From Caulobacter sp. 73W (GTDB lineage: Bacteria > Pseudomonadota > Alphaproteobacteria > Caulobacterales > Caulobacteraceae), in assembly GCF_041021955.1 (NCBI RefSeq), contig NZ_CP158375.1, forward strand, positions 372,001-436,000: 64,000 nt of DNA, given 5' to 3'. The position numbers were made by a program, and so were the translations under genes. The notes beneath the pieces are model-generated. The model was not told the DNA's origin. It saw nothing but the letters and a program-made list of their open reading frames with translations, and did not search any database. Position 1 is the first letter of the stretch. Every line of letters starts with the position of its first letter. Positions 44,013 to 53,837 of the stretch are shown here, one piece after another.

Positions 44013-45836
44013 CTAGGCGGCCTTGCGTTCGGCCACCCAGCGGTCGACGCGGGCCTCGAGGACCGACAGCGGCAGAGCGCCGGCGCTCAGCACCGTGTCG
44101 TGGAAACCCTTCAGGTCGAAGCGGTCGCCCAGCGACTGACGTGCCTTGGCGCGCAGAGCCAGGATCTTGACCATGCCGACCTTGTACGAGGTCGCCTGGC
44201 CGGGATTGACGAAGTAGCGGCGGATTTCCGAGCGGATCTTGCCCACCGGCTGCGGCGAGTTGGCGGTGTAGAATTCCAGCGCCTGCGCCTCGCTCCAGCC
44301 CTTGGCGTGGATGCCGGTGTCAACCACCAGGCGGATGGCGCGCCAGATCTCGCGGCCCAGGCGGCCGAAGTCGCTGTAGGCGTCCTTGTAGAAGCCGGCT
44401 TCCTTGGCCAGCAGCTCCACATACAGTCCCCAGCCTTCGACATAGGCGCCGTAGCCCGTCTGGGTGCGGAACACCGGCACGCCGGTCATCTCCTGCGCCA
44501 GAGAGATCTGCATGTGATGGCCCGGCCAGCCCTCGTGGTAGCTGGTGCCCTCGATCTCGTAGATCGGCGTGGCGCGGATGTCGGACAGGTGGACGTAGAA
44601 CACCCCCGGACGCGAACCGTCCGGCGCGCCCGAGCTGTAGTGCGCGGCGCCGCCCGGCTCTTCGCGGAAGGACTCGACGCGTTTGACGATCAGGTTCGAG
44701 CGCGGGATGCGGTTGAAGTACTTGGGCAGCTCGGCCTTCATGGCCGCCAGGTAGTCCTCGGACATCTTCAGGTACTTCGCGCGGCCCGCGTCGTCATCGC
44801 TGACGTAGAAGCGGTTATCGGTGCGCATGAAGACGAAGAACTCCTCCAGCTTGCCCTTGAAGCCGATCTTGGCCTTCAGCGTCTCCATCTCGCCACGGAT
44901 GCGTTTCACCTCGGCCAGGCCTAGGTCGTGGATCTGGTCGGCGGTCATGTCGGTGGTCGTCTGCTGGCGCAGCATGGCGTTGTAGTAGGCCACGCCGTCC
45001 GGCAGGGAGACCGCGCCCTTCGGCTCGGGCGAGGTGTTAGCCACGTCCGCCGTCAGCCAGGCGGCGAGACGGTCGTAGGCGGGCTTCATCTTGGCGATCA
45101 TCGCGTCGGCGACGGCCTTTTGGAAGGTGGCGGCCTGGGCGTCGTTGATCTTGCCGCCGGTCTTCAGCTTGCCGATCTTGGTCTTGGCGTCGGCGAACAG
45201 GGCGGTCTCGCCCTCGCCCGCGAACGGCGCGCCGGTCATCAGGCGGCGAACCTCATCCAGCGACTGCTCGTAGGAGAAGCGCGGCGCGCGCACGCCGGCG
45301 GCGGCCGAGCGCTTGGCCCGATCCAGCTGCACGTCGAGGGCCGGACCGATCGCCGCTACACGGGCCACATAGGCCTGCATGTCGGCGGGCGTATCCACGC
45401 GGTGCGCATTGATCAGGAAGTTGGGCAGCCCGGCGTGCGGCCCGCCGCGACCGAACACATAGCCGTGGCCGCGCCAGCGGTTGGATTCCTCGGCGCGGGT
45501 CAGCTCCAGCTCCCACATCTCGAACGAGGTGCGGGCGTCGTCCCCCAGCTTCTTCGGATCGAAACGGCGCCTCATCTCGGCGACGCTCTGCTTGCGCCAG
45601 GCCAGACGCTTGGCGGCCGCTGCATCGCTGCGGTCGGCCAGCTGGTTGTTCAGGGTCTTGCGGCCCAGGCGCGTCAGACGCTCCGGGTCCTGGGACAGGT
45701 CCTGCTCGAACGCCGCGTCGAGATAGGCGGTGAGCTGCTTGTCGAGGTCGCTCTGGCCCGCCTGAGCACTCGCCAGGGCCGGCGCCAAGGCCGTCGCCGC
45801 CACACCAAACCCGAACCCGCGCCGCGAAAGAGCCAT
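44013..45836 (-). CDS. Tat-exported DUF885 family protein, paralogue of the one at 24.4 kb
   Basis: This 607-residue protein has a Tat signal (MALSRRGFGFGVAATALAPALASAQA) and a full-length DUF885 domain. Its YHEGWPGHHMQISLAQEM and YVEGWGLYVELLAKEAG match the same elements of the 24402 paralogue. A zinc-peptidase-like mechanism is plausible from the HEG..GHH pattern but not shown. It lies between the HDO-like gene and lldD with no obvious operon link. A weak match to the LacI-type operator is 60 bases upstream (45895..45908, 11 of 14). Confidence 0.87.
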   Translation of the reverse strand: MALSRRGFGFGVAATALAPALASAQAGQSDLDKQLTAYLDAAFEQDLSQDPERLTRLGRKTLNNQLADRSDAAAAKRLAWRKQSVAEMRRRFDPKKLGDDARTSFEMWELELTRAEESNRWRGHGYVFGRGGPHAGLPNFLINAHRVDTPADMQAYVARVAAIGPALDVQLDRAKRSAAAGVRAPRFSYEQSLDEVRRLMTGAPFAGEGETALFADAKTKIGKLKTGGKINDAQAATFQKAVADAMIAKMKPAYDRLAAWLTADVANTSPEPKGAVSLPDGVAYYNAMLRQQTTTDMTADQIHDLGLAEVKRIRGEMETLKAKIGFKGKLEEFFVFMRTDNRFYVSDDDAGRAKYLKMSEDYLAAMKAELPKYFNRIPRSNLIVKRVESFREEPGGAAHYSSGAPDGSRPGVFYVHLSDIRATPIYEIEGTSYHEGWPGHHMQISLAQEMTGVPVFRTQTGYGAYVEGWGLYVELLAKEAGFYKDAYSDFGRLGREIWRAIRLVVDTGIHAKGWSEAQALEFYTANSPQPVGKIRSEIRRYFVNPGQATSYKVGMVKILALRAKARQSLGDRFDLKGFHDTVLSAGALPLSVLEARVDRWVAERKAA

Positions 45837-45911
45837 GTCGATTCCTCAAGCCACAAACTGTTGGGCCGGGAAGCTAGTCAGGTTCTAAGCGGCGCGATAG
45901 CGGTTACGAGA

Positions 45912-47042
45912 TCAAACGGCGATGTGCGGGCCAAGATCGGCGATGGACTTGGCGCCGGTGAGCGTCATGGCCACCCGCATCTCCTTCTCCATCAGGTCGA
46001 GAAGGTTGGCGACAGCCGCCTGCCCGCCCGCAGCCAAGGCGTAGACGAAGGGACGGCCGATCATCACCGCGTCGGCGCCAAGCGCGATGGCCCGCACCAC
46101 GTCCAAGCCGTTGCGCACCCCGGAGTCCAGCAGGATGCGGATGTCGCCCTTCACCGCCTCGGCGATGGGCGGCAGGGCGCGGACCGACGACAGCACGCCG
46201 TCCAGCTGCCGGCCGCCGTGGTTGGAGACCACGATGCCGTCGGCGCCGAAGGCCACCGCGTCACGCGCATCCTTGGGGTCAAGCACCCCCTTGATGATCA
46301 TCGGGCCGTCCCAGGAGTTGCGGATCCACTGCAGGTCGCGCCAGGAGATCGAGGGATCGAAGTTCGCGCCCAGCCAACCGATGTAGTCCGCCAGGCCCGT
46401 CGCCTTGCCCAGATAGCGGGAGACGTTGCCCAGATCATGCGGCGTGCCGTTCAGCCCCACATCCCAGGCCCATGCCGGATGGGTCGCGGCCTGCCATAGA
46501 CGGCGCAGCGAGGCGTTCGGACCGCTCATGCCCGAATGGGCGTCGCGATAGCGCGCGCCGGGCACCGGCATGTCGACCGTGAAGACCAGGGTCTTCACGC
46601 CCGCCGCCTTGGCCCGCTCCAGCGCGCTCTTCATGAAGCCCCGATCGCGCAGGACATAGAGTTGAAACCACATCGGCCGATCGATGGCCGGGGCCACCTC
46701 CTCGATCGGACAGACCGAGACAGTGGACAGGGTGAAGGGCACGCCACGCGAGGCCGCCGCCTTGGCCGCCTGCACCTCGCCCCGGCGAGCGTACATGCCG
46801 GTCAGGCCGACGGGCGCCAGGATCACCGGCAGACGCAGGGTCTCGTCGAACAGCTTCGTCTCGACGCTGAGCGCGCTCATGTCCTGCAGCACGCGCTGAC
46901 GCAGGGCGACGGCGCGGAAGTCCTCGACGTTCCGCTTCAGCGTCTGCTCGGCATAGGCGCCGCCGTCGATGTAGTGGAACAGGAACGGCGGCAGCTTGCG
47001 CCGCGCGGCTTCGCGGTAGTCGTCAGGCGAAGAGATGATCAC
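45912..47042 (-). CDS. lldD: L-lactate dehydrogenase (FMN, quinone-linked)
   Basis: This 376-residue member of the alpha-hydroxyacid oxidase family is likely membrane-associated, oxidising L-lactate to pyruvate. Motifs are [37 protein letters not shown], the active-site [15 protein letters not shown], and [20 protein letters not shown] for FMN phosphate. It is the last gene of the minus-strand unit IclR - rhamnose dehydrogenase - lldD, nine bases after the SDR. The rhamnose pathway encoded across the divergent promoter yields L-lactate, which explains its location. Confidence 0.92.
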   Translation of the reverse strand: MIISSPDDYREAARRKLPPFLFHYIDGGAYAEQTLKRNVEDFRAVALRQRVLQDMSALSVETKLFDETLRLPVILAPVGLTGMYARRGEVQAAKAAASRGVPFTLSTVSVCPIEEVAPAIDRPMWFQLYVLRDRGFMKSALERAKAAGVKTLVFTVDMPVPGARYRDAHSGMSGPNASLRRLWQAATHPAWAWDVGLNGTPHDLGNVSRYLGKATGLADYIGWLGANFDPSISWRDLQWIRNSWDGPMIIKGVLDPKDARDAVAFGADGIVVSNHGGRQLDGVLSSVRALPPIAEAVKGDIRILLDSGVRNGLDVVRAIALGADAVMIGRPFVYALAAGGQAAVANLLDLMEKEMRVAMTLTGAKSIADLGPHIAV

Positions 47043-47051
47043 GGAGCCGCC

Positions 47052-47813
47052 CTACTGGAAGTTGGCGAAGGCGCCGCCGTCGACCAGCAACGCCGCGCCC
47101 GACATGTAGCCGGCCATGTCCGAGGCCAGGAAGGCGACGACGCTGGCGATGTCTTCCGGACGGCCCAGGCGGCCCAGCGGAATGCGGCCTTCCATGTATT
47201 CGCGCTTCGTCGGATCGGCGAGGTCGTCCTTGTTGATGTCGGTGGCGATGGTCCCCGGCAGCACCGAATTGCAGCGGATGCCGTGCTTGCCCAGCGCCAC
47301 GGCGCAGGACTGCATCAGGCTGTGCACGCCGGCCTTGGTCGGGGTGTAGTGGGTCTGCATCTCGCCGCCGACCAGGGCGGAGATCGAGCTGATCGCCACG
47401 ATGGCGCCGCCCTCCCCCTGCTTGACCATCTGGTTAGCCGCGGCCTGGGTCATGAAGTAGGCCCCGTGGAGATTGACCTCCATCGTCCGGCGCAGGGTCT
47501 CGACCGGCATGTCGAGGAAGGCGTGGAACGGGCAGATGCCGGCGTTGGAGACGAAGACGTCCACGCGGCCGAACGCCTCGACCGCCTTGTCCACGAAACC
47601 CGTGGCGCTTTCCGGCAGGGCGACGTCGGCGTCGAACACGATCGCCTTGCGGCCAAGGGCTTCGATTTCGGCCACCACCTCGGCGGCGACGGCGTCGTCG
47701 CGATAGGTGTTGATCGCGACGTTCGCGCCCTGACGGGCCGCCTCGATCGCCGTGGCCCGGCCGATACCCCGCGATGCGCCCGTGACCAGGACGACCTTGT
47801 TCTCAAGCAGCAT
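47052..47813 (-). CDS. L-rhamnose 1-dehydrogenase (SDR family)
   Basis: This 253-residue short-chain dehydrogenase has TGASRGIGRATAIEAARQGA for NAD(P), a catalytic serine (SSIS), YTPTKAG (Tyr-x3-Lys), and the L-rhamnose dehydrogenase hallmarks NAGICPFHAFLDMP, QTHYTPTKAGVHSLMQSCA and GIRCNSVLPGTIATDINK. It oxidises L-rhamnose to L-rhamnono-lactone, step 1 of the non-phosphorylative route. It lies 24 bases downstream of the IclR gene and upstream of lldD. Confidence 0.88.
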   Translation of the reverse strand: MLLENKVVLVTGASRGIGRATAIEAARQGANVAINTYRDDAVAAEVVAEIEALGRKAIVFDADVALPESATGFVDKAVEAFGRVDVFVSNAGICPFHAFLDMPVETLRRTMEVNLHGAYFMTQAAANQMVKQGEGGAIVAISSISALVGGEMQTHYTPTKAGVHSLMQSCAVALGKHGIRCNSVLPGTIATDINKDDLADPTKREYMEGRIPLGRLGRPEDIASVVAFLASDMAGYMSGAALLVDGGAFANFQ

Positions 47814-47837
47814 GCGGACTCCGGATTTCGTTGAACT

Positions 47838-48644
47838 TTAAGACTTGGGCGCCCAGCCCATTTCAGCGCTGATGGCGCTGGCCGTGTCGGTGACGACCTT
47901 GGTCAGCTCGGCCATACGGGCGTCGGACATGTACTGCGCGGCCGAGGACAGGCTGATGGCGGCGACGATCTTGCCGTCCACCGAGCGGATCGGCGCGGCG
48001 ACGCAGCGGATCTGGTCTTCGTTCTCTTCAAGATCGAAGGCGTAGCCCTTCTGGGCGTAGCCGCGCATGCGCTCCAGCCACACGGCGCGGGAGGCGGAAT
48101 CACCGGGCTGGCCTTCGGGGCCATAGAATTCGCCCCACTCGGACTCGGACTTGTCCAGGATCAGCGCCTTGCCCAGGCCCGTCGAGGCGATGGGATGGCG
48201 CTCGCCCAGGCGCGAGCCGATGTTGACGCGGCGACGTCCGGGAACCTTGTCCAGATATAGAGCGTGACGGCCGTCGAGGACGCCGAGATGGACGGTGTCT
48301 TCGGTGGAGGCCGAAAGCTGCTCCAGCCACGGACGCGCCAGACGCGGCAGGTGCATCTGCTGGCTGGCGGCGTGACCAAGCTCCAGGAGCTTGGGACCGA
48401 GGCTGTAGCCTTCGCGCGGGCGGAACGACAGCAGGCGGCGATCCACCAGGGCCGACGCCAGGCGGTGCGTGGTGCTGCGCGTCAGCTCCAGTTTCTCGGA
48501 AAGCTCGGCCAGGGGCATGGGGCCGTCGATCAGCGCGTCAATGACGTCCAGGCCACGCAGCAGGGTCTGGCTGCCCGACGCCTTCGCGCCGACTTCCTCA
48601 TCCGCTTCGACCTGCGTGGACTTGATTGACGCCGTCCGTCCCAT
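47838..48644 (-). CDS. IclR-family regulator of the rhamnose cluster
   Basis: This 268-residue regulator has an N-terminal wHTH (residues about 25-80, LRGLDVIDALIDGPMPLAEL, LTRSTTHRLASAL) and a C-terminal IclR effector domain (SRLGERHPIASTGLGKALIL, DLEENEDQIRCVAAPIRS). ATG 48644 with upstream GAGG is preferred to TTG 48683. It heads the minus unit and faces the rhamnonate dehydratase operon, so it probably controls both in response to a rhamnose-derived acid. Inverted repeats at 48657 and 48748 are candidate sites. Confidence 0.88.
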   Translation of the reverse strand: MGRTASIKSTQVEADEEVGAKASGSQTLLRGLDVIDALIDGPMPLAELSEKLELTRSTTHRLASALVDRRLLSFRPREGYSLGPKLLELGHAASQQMHLPRLARPWLEQLSASTEDTVHLGVLDGRHALYLDKVPGRRRVNIGSRLGERHPIASTGLGKALILDKSESEWGEFYGPEGQPGDSASRAVWLERMRGYAQKGYAFDLEENEDQIRCVAAPIRSVDGKIVAAISLSSAAQYMSDARMAELTKVVTDTASAISAEMGWAPKS

Positions 48645-48656
48645 TTCGTAAGCCTC

Positions 48657-48769
48657 ATTCTCAGAATATAGCAAAACGCGCAAGTCACCGCGTTATCGGA
48701 TAGGGACTTTGGCCCGCCGCTCGGAGGAATGCCAGTGCTATCCCGATATATGGGAGAAAATTGCCATAT
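48657..48769. promoter_or_regulatory. Divergent IclR/rhmD control region with two dyads
   Basis: Two inverted repeats occupy the region. ATTCT C AGAAT at 48657..48667 lies beside the iclR start. ATATGG and CCATAT at 48748..48753 and 48764..48769 lie just upstream of the dehydratase gene. Either may bind the IclR protein; the second would block the plus-strand operon. Confidence 0.4.
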
Positions 48770-48784
48770 GAGGATCATCACTCA

Positions 48785-49978
48785 ATGAGCCGGCTTCCGA
48801 AGATCAAGCACGTCCGCGCCTACGTCGTGAAGAACGATGGCAAGGGCGGCGGCGCCGACTATCACGACCAGGGCGACGGCCACTGGATCGACGATCACAT
48901 CGCCACGCCGATGGCGAAGTATCCCGAGTACCGCCAGAGCCGCCGCAGCTTCGGCATCAATGTGCTGGGCACGCTGGTGGTGGAGATCGAGGCCGAGAAC
49001 GGCGTCGTCGGATTCGCGGTGACCACCGGCGGCGAGCCGGCCGCCTACATTGTCGAAAAGCACCTAGCCCGCTTCCTCGAAGGTCGTGACCCGACCGAAG
49101 TCGAGAAGATCTGGGACCAGATGTACTTCTCGACCCAGTACTACGGCCGCAAGGGCTTGGTGGTGAACGCCATCTCCGGCGTCGACCTCGCCCTGTGGGA
49201 CCTGCTGGGCCGTCTGCGCCAGGAGCCGGTGTTCGCCATGCTCGGCGGTGCTGTGCGCGACGAGCTGCAGTTCTACGCCACCGGCGCGCGTCCCGACAAA
49301 GCCAAGGAGCTCGGCTTCATCGGGGGCAAGATGCCCCTGCACCACGGCCCGGCCGAGGGTGAGGAAGGCCTGAAGAAGAACCTGGCCGAACTCGAAGCCA
49401 TGCGAAACGCATGCGGCGACGACTTCTGGCTGATGTTCGACTGCTGGATGGCGCTGGACCTGAACTACGCCACCAAGCTGGCTCACGCCGCCCACAAGTA
49501 CGGGCTGAAGTGGATCGAGGAATGCCTCAGTCCCGACGACTACTGGGGCTACCAGGCGCTGAAGAAGAACGCTCCCGACGGCATGCTGGTCACCACCGGC
49601 GAGCACGAAGCCACCCGCTGGGGCTTCCGCATGCTGCTGGAGATGGAGTGCTGCGACATCATCCAGCCCGACGTGGGTTGGTGCGGCGGCGTCACCGAGC
49701 TGATCAAGATCTCCGCCATGGCCGACGCCAAGGGCGTGCTGATGATCCCCCACGGCTCGTCGGTCTACAGCTACCACTTCGTCGTGACGCGCCATAACAG
49801 CCCGTTCGCCGAATTCCTGATGATGGCGCCCAAGGCCGACGAGGTCGTGCCGATGTTCCATCCGCAGCTGATCGGCGAGCCCGTTCCGGTGAACGGCCGC
49901 CTGAAAGTGCCCGACACCCCCGGCTTCGGCGTCGAGCTGAACCGCGACATCGCCCTCCATCGCCCCTACGCGCGATAA
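48785..49978 (+). CDS. rhmD: L-rhamnonate dehydratase (enolase superfamily)
   Basis: This 397-residue enzyme dehydrates L-rhamnonate to 2-keto-3-deoxy-L-rhamnonate. It resembles E. coli RhmD along its length: [59 protein letters not shown], metal-binding [10 protein letters not shown] and [11 protein letters not shown], the catalytic-region [10 protein letters not shown], and [15 protein letters not shown] 48785 follows GAGG. It is first of a closely spaced plus-strand series running to 57602. Confidence 0.94.
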   Translation: MSRLPKIKHVRAYVVKNDGKGGGADYHDQGDGHWIDDHIATPMAKYPEYRQSRRSFGINVLGTLVVEIEAENGVVGFAVTTGGEPAAYIVEKHLARFLEGRDPTEVEKIWDQMYFSTQYYGRKGLVVNAISGVDLALWDLLGRLRQEPVFAMLGGAVRDELQFYATGARPDKAKELGFIGGKMPLHHGPAEGEEGLKKNLAELEAMRNACGDDFWLMFDCWMALDLNYATKLAHAAHKYGLKWIEECLSPDDYWGYQALKKNAPDGMLVTTGEHEATRWGFRMLLEMECCDIIQPDVGWCGGVTELIKISAMADAKGVLMIPHGSSVYSYHFVVTRHNSPFAEFLMMAPKADEVVPMFHPQLIGEPVPVNGRLKVPDTPGFGVELNRDIALHRPYAR

Positions 49979-49997
49979 CCAAAAGGCTCACTCTCGA

Positions 49998-50861
49998 ATG
50001 AAGCTCCTGCGTTACGGCCCCAAGGGCCAGGAAAAGCCGGGCCTGCTGGATGCGGAAGGCCGCATCCGCGACCTGTCCGCCCACGTGGCCGACATCACGC
50101 CCGCCCAGCTGTATGGCGAAGAGCTCGCCAAGCTGAAGGCGATCGATCCGACCACCCTGCCCGTCGTCGAGGGCGAGCCCCGCTACGGCGTGCCGGTGAA
50201 CGGCAGCCGCAAGTTCATCGCCATCGGCCTGAACTTCGCCGATCACGCCGCCGAATTGAACCTGCCTATCCCGGAAGAGCCGGTGGTCTTCACCAAGGCC
50301 ATTTCCTGCCTGACCGGCCCGAACGATCCGGTGACCATCCCGCGCGGTTCGCTGAAGACCGACTGGGAAGTCGAATTGGGCATCGTGATCGGCAAGCCCG
50401 CCTCCTACGTCGAGCTGGCCGACGCCCTCGACCATGTCGCCGGCTACGTGCTGATCAATGACGTGTCGGAACGCGCCTTCCAGACCGAGCGCGGCGGCAC
50501 CTGGGACAAGGGCAAGGGTTGCGACACCTTCGGCCCGGTCGGCCCATGGATCGTCACCACCGATGAAGTCGGCGACGTCCAGCAGCTGGACATGTGGCTC
50601 GACCTGAACGGCAAGCGCATGCAGACCGGCAACACCAAGACGATGATCTTCGGCGTCGCCGAGATCGTCTCCTACGTCAGCCAGTTCATGACCCTGGAGC
50701 CGGGCGACCTGATCACCACGGGCACGCCTCCCGGCGTGGGCCTCGGCCAGAAGCCGGAGCCGTTCTACCTGAAGGCCGGCGACGTCATGACGCTCGGCAT
50801 CGAAAAGCTCGGCCAACAGCGCCAAGACGTCGTCGCCTGGTCGAAGGAAGCCCGCGCGTGA
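49998..50861 (+). CDS. 2,4-diketo-3-deoxy-L-rhamnonate hydrolase (FAH family, LRA6-like)
   Basis: This 287-residue fumarylacetoacetate-hydrolase-fold protein has MKLLRYGPKGQEKPG, the metal and substrate motif FIAIGLNFADHAAELNLPIP, DWEVELGIVIGKPASYV, and TGTPPGVGLGQKPEPFYLK. In this context it should cleave 2,4-diketo-3-deoxyrhamnonate to pyruvate and L-lactate, the last step of the modified Sphingomonas route. It lies 19 bases after rhmD and overlaps the next gene by four bases (GTGA). Confidence 0.87.
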   Translation: MKLLRYGPKGQEKPGLLDAEGRIRDLSAHVADITPAQLYGEELAKLKAIDPTTLPVVEGEPRYGVPVNGSRKFIAIGLNFADHAAELNLPIPEEPVVFTKAISCLTGPNDPVTIPRGSLKTDWEVELGIVIGKPASYVELADALDHVAGYVLINDVSERAFQTERGGTWDKGKGCDTFGPVGPWIVTTDEVGDVQQLDMWLDLNGKRMQTGNTKTMIFGVAEIVSYVSQFMTLEPGDLITTGTPPGVGLGQKPEPFYLKAGDVMTLGIEKLGQQRQDVVAWSKEARA

Positions 50862-51607
50862 GTGTGTACCAAGGACGTTTCACCGGCCGTATGGCCGTCG
50901 TCACCGGCGGCGCTTCGGGCCTGGGCAAGGCCTCGGCCGCGCGCATCATCGCCGAGGGCGGCCAGGTCTGCCTGTGGGACCTGAACGCCGACGCCCTGGC
51001 CAAGGCCGCTGAAGAGATCGGCGCCAAGCACGTCGTCGCTCTCGACGTCGCCGATCCGGCCGCCGTCGCCGCGGCCGCCAAGGAATTGAACGAAGCCCTG
51101 GGCCGCATCGACATCCTGGTCGCCTCGGCCGGCATCACCGGCGCCACCGTTCCGGTTCAGGACTTCCCGATCGACAGCTGGCAGCGCGTCATCGACATCA
51201 ACCTGAACGGCGTCTTCTACTGCTGCCGTGAAGTGACGCCCTTCATGCTGGCCAACGGCTATGGCCGCATCGTCAACGTGGCGTCGGTCGCGGGCAAGGA
51301 AGGCAATCCCAACGCCAGCGCCTATTCGGCGTCGAAGGCGGGTGTCATCGGGCTGACCAAGTCGCTGGGCAAGGAGCTCGCAGGCAAGGGCGTCATCGCC
51401 AACAGCCTGACGCCGGCCACCTTCGAGAGCCCGATTCTGGAACAGCTGCCGCAAAGCCAGGTCGACTACATGCGCTCGAAGATCCCCATGGGCCGCCTGG
51501 GCGAAGTCCACGAAAGCGCCGCCATGGTCTGCTTCATGGCGTCCGAGGAATGCAGCTTCACGACCGCCTCGACCTTCGATACGTCGGGCGGACGGACGAC
51601 CTACTAG
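50858..51607 (+). CDS. 2-keto-3-deoxy-L-rhamnonate 4-dehydrogenase (SDR, LRA5-like)
   Basis: This 249-residue SDR has TGGASGLGKASAARIIAEGG, NVASVAGKEGNPNASAYSASKAG (Ser, Tyr, Lys) and a proofreading end FDTSGGRTTY. It starts at GTG 50858 within the FAH stop codon. Its place between the FAH hydrolase and the lactonase indicates oxidation of L-KDR at C4. It is clearly distinct from the SDR at 47052, which shows rhamnose-dehydrogenase signatures. Confidence 0.86.
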   Translation: MSVYQGRFTGRMAVVTGGASGLGKASAARIIAEGGQVCLWDLNADALAKAAEEIGAKHVVALDVADPAAVAAAAKELNEALGRIDILVASAGITGATVPVQDFPIDSWQRVIDINLNGVFYCCREVTPFMLANGYGRIVNVASVAGKEGNPNASAYSASKAGVIGLTKSLGKELAGKGVIANSLTPATFESPILEQLPQSQVDYMRSKIPMGRLGEVHESAAMVCFMASEECSFTTASTFDTSGGRTTY

Positions 51608-51617
51608 GAACCGGCTG

Positions 51618-52520
51618 GTGGACCGCGAACCGCGCATCGTCGACCCGCACGTCCACCTCTGGGACCTGTCGCGCGCGCGTTATGGGTGGCTGCAGGATGA
51701 TCCCCTGCCGAACAATCCGGCGGGGGACATGTCCTCCATCGCGCATCGCGACTACCTGCTCAAAGACTACCTGACGGATGTCGGTCCCTGGCGAGTCGAG
51801 AAGATCGTCCACGTCGAGGCCGGCATGCCGCGCGGCCTGCAGCTGGGCGAAACCGACTGGCTCCAGGCCATCGCCGACCAGCAGGGCTATCCGATCGGAA
51901 TCGTCGCCGGGGCCGACATGCTCGACCCGGACCTCGACGCCCTGCTGGAGGCCCACGCCCAGCGCGCCAATGTGCGCGGCGTCCGCCAGATCATCTGCTG
52001 GCACGCCGATCCGCTGAAGACCTACAACGACCGCGACCTGCTGGACGACCCGGCCTGGGAGGCCGGCTTCGCCCTGCTGGCCAAGCACAAGCTGTCCTTC
52101 GACCTGCAGCTGTATCCCTCGCAGATGGCCAAGGCCGCCGCCCTGGCGACGCGCGATCCGGACATCCCGCTGATCATCAATCACGCCGGCTTGCCGACGG
52201 ATCGCGACGAAGCCGGCATGAAGCTGTGGCGCGACGGTCTGCGCGCCCTGGCCGCCCATCCGCAGGTGTCGATCAAGATCTCGGGCCTGGGCATCACCGA
52301 CCGCGCCTGGACGGTGGAGTCCATCCGCCCGATCGTCCTGGAATGCATCGACATCTTCGGGACCGACCGGGCGATGTTCGCCAGCGACTTCCCGGTCGAG
52401 AAGGTTCACGGCGGCTTCGACGCCTTCTACGCCGCCTTCCACGCCATCACCGCCGATTTCGGCCACACGGAACGTGACAACCTCTTCGCGGCGAACGCGG
52501 AGAGGATCTATCGCATCTGA
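51618..52520 (+). CDS. L-rhamnono-1,4-lactonase (amidohydrolase family)
   Basis: This 300-residue metal-dependent TIM-barrel hydrolase of the COG3618 type has RIVDPHVHLWDLSRARYGWL (metal HxH), VHVEAGMP, GVRQIICWHADP, LIINHAGLPTDRDE and FASDFPVEKVHGGFDAF. It opens the rhamnono-lactone formed by the dehydrogenase (LRA2 role). GTG 51618 is preceded by AGGAA and follows the SDR by ten bases. Confidence 0.88.
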   Translation: MDREPRIVDPHVHLWDLSRARYGWLQDDPLPNNPAGDMSSIAHRDYLLKDYLTDVGPWRVEKIVHVEAGMPRGLQLGETDWLQAIADQQGYPIGIVAGADMLDPDLDALLEAHAQRANVRGVRQIICWHADPLKTYNDRDLLDDPAWEAGFALLAKHKLSFDLQLYPSQMAKAAALATRDPDIPLIINHAGLPTDRDEAGMKLWRDGLRALAAHPQVSIKISGLGITDRAWTVESIRPIVLECIDIFGTDRAMFASDFPVEKVHGGFDAFYAAFHAITADFGHTERDNLFAANAERIYRI

Positions 52521-52577
52521 TTCATCCGCCGACGCCGCAAGAAGACGGCCAGGCCAGAGGACTCCAGGAGACTGCAC

Positions 52578-53837
52578 ATGGTCATCGAGACCGACGCCGC
52601 GCACACCAAGGGCGGCCTCGCCAAGCCCGCGGGCAACCTCAAGGGTCCCCTCGCCTTCGCCATCGCCTGCTTCCTGATCTGGGGGCTCGCCTATGGCTTG
52701 TTGGACGTACTGAACAAGCACTTCCAGGAGACCCTGAGCATCAGCCAGGCCGACAGCGCCTGGCTGCAGATCGCCTATTTCGGCGCCTATCTGCTGCTGT
52801 CGATCCCGGCCGGCATGCTGCTGCATGCGCGCGGCTACAAGTTCGGCATCGTCACCGGCCTGATCGTCACGGCCATCGGCGCCCTGCTGTTCATCCCCGC
52901 CGCCGGCATGGGCCAGTTCGCGCCCTTCGTCGGCTCCATGTTCGTTCTGGCCGCTGGCCTGTGCGTTCTGGAGACCTCGGCCGACACCTACGTCAACGTG
53001 CTGGGCGATCCGGCCAAGGCGCCGCAGCGCCTGAACCTGGCGCAGTCGTTCAACGCCCTGGGCGTGTTCTTCGGCCCGCTGATCGGCGGCGCGGTGTTCT
53101 TCAGCCCGACCACCACCGAGGCCCTGGGCGGCGCGACCCGTTCGATCCAGATCGTCTACGGCCTGATCGCCGCCGCAGTCGTCATCTTCGCCCTGGCGGT
53201 GTGGCGCGCTCGCCTGCCGGAGACCGGCCTTGCCGACCATGGCGAAGGCGCCGGCGACGGCTCCGTCCGCCCCCTGTCCCAGCAGCCGCACTTCATCGCC
53301 GGCGTTATCACTCAGGCCCTTTATGTGGGCGCGCAGGTCGGCATCGGCGCCTACTTCATCAATCTGGCGACCCACAACTGGCAAGGGCTGAGCTCGCAAC
53401 AAGGCGCCTTCCTGCTGTCGCTCGCCGCCATCGGCTATCTGGTCGGCCGCTTCGCCGCCACGGCCCTGCTGCTGCGCATCCAGCCGCGCGTCCTGCTGAC
53501 CGCCTACGGGATCATCAATGTGATCCTGACCCTCATCGTCGCCGCCGGCATCGACAAGGTCTCGCCCATCGCCCTGATCGCGGTGTTCTTCTTCATGTCG
53601 ACCATGTTCGCGACGATCTTCGCCCTGGGCACCACGGGCCTGGGCGCCGCAACCAAGAAGGCCTCGTCCCTGATGGTCATGGCCATCGGCGGCGGCGTGC
53701 TGCTGCCCTGGCCCATGGGCAAGGTCGCCGACCTCTATGGCGCCAACGTTGCGTTCCTGATGCCGGCCGTCTGCTTCATGGTCGTCGCCTGGTACGGATG
53801 GAAAGGCGCGGGCCTGGGCCGCAAGGAGGCGATCTGA
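52578..53837 (+). CDS. FucP-type MFS sugar permease, probably for L-rhamnose
   Basis: This 419-residue MFS permease of the fucose:H+ symporter family has twelve hydrophobic segments, with LIWGLAYGLLDVLNKHFQE in TM1, FGAYLLLSIPAGMLLHARGY, and the family-typical CVLETSADTYVNVLGDP. Given its operon it most likely carries L-rhamnose. It follows the lactonase by 57 bases and its TGA overlaps the next ATG (TGATG). Confidence 0.9.
   Translation: MVIETDAAHTKGGLAKPAGNLKGPLAFAIACFLIWGLAYGLLDVLNKHFQETLSISQADSAWLQIAYFGAYLLLSIPAGMLLHARGYKFGIVTGLIVTAIGALLFIPAAGMGQFAPFVGSMFVLAAGLCVLETSADTYVNVLGDPAKAPQRLNLAQSFNALGVFFGPLIGGAVFFSPTTTEALGGATRSIQIVYGLIAAAVVIFALAVWRARLPETGLADHGEGAGDGSVRPLSQQPHFIAGVITQALYVGAQVGIGAYFINLATHNWQGLSSQQGAFLLSLAAIGYLVGRFAATALLLRIQPRVLLTAYGIINVILTLIVAAGIDKVSPIALIAVFFFMSTMFATIFALGTTGLGAATKKASSLMVMAIGGGVLLPWPMGKVADLYGANVAFLMPAVCFMVVAWYGWKGAGLGRKEAI

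Noticed and set aside
45895..45908. Third LacI-type operator upstream of the DUF885 gene
   Set aside because: Only 11 of 14 positions match, and invariant end bases differ; kept as a weak resemblance only.
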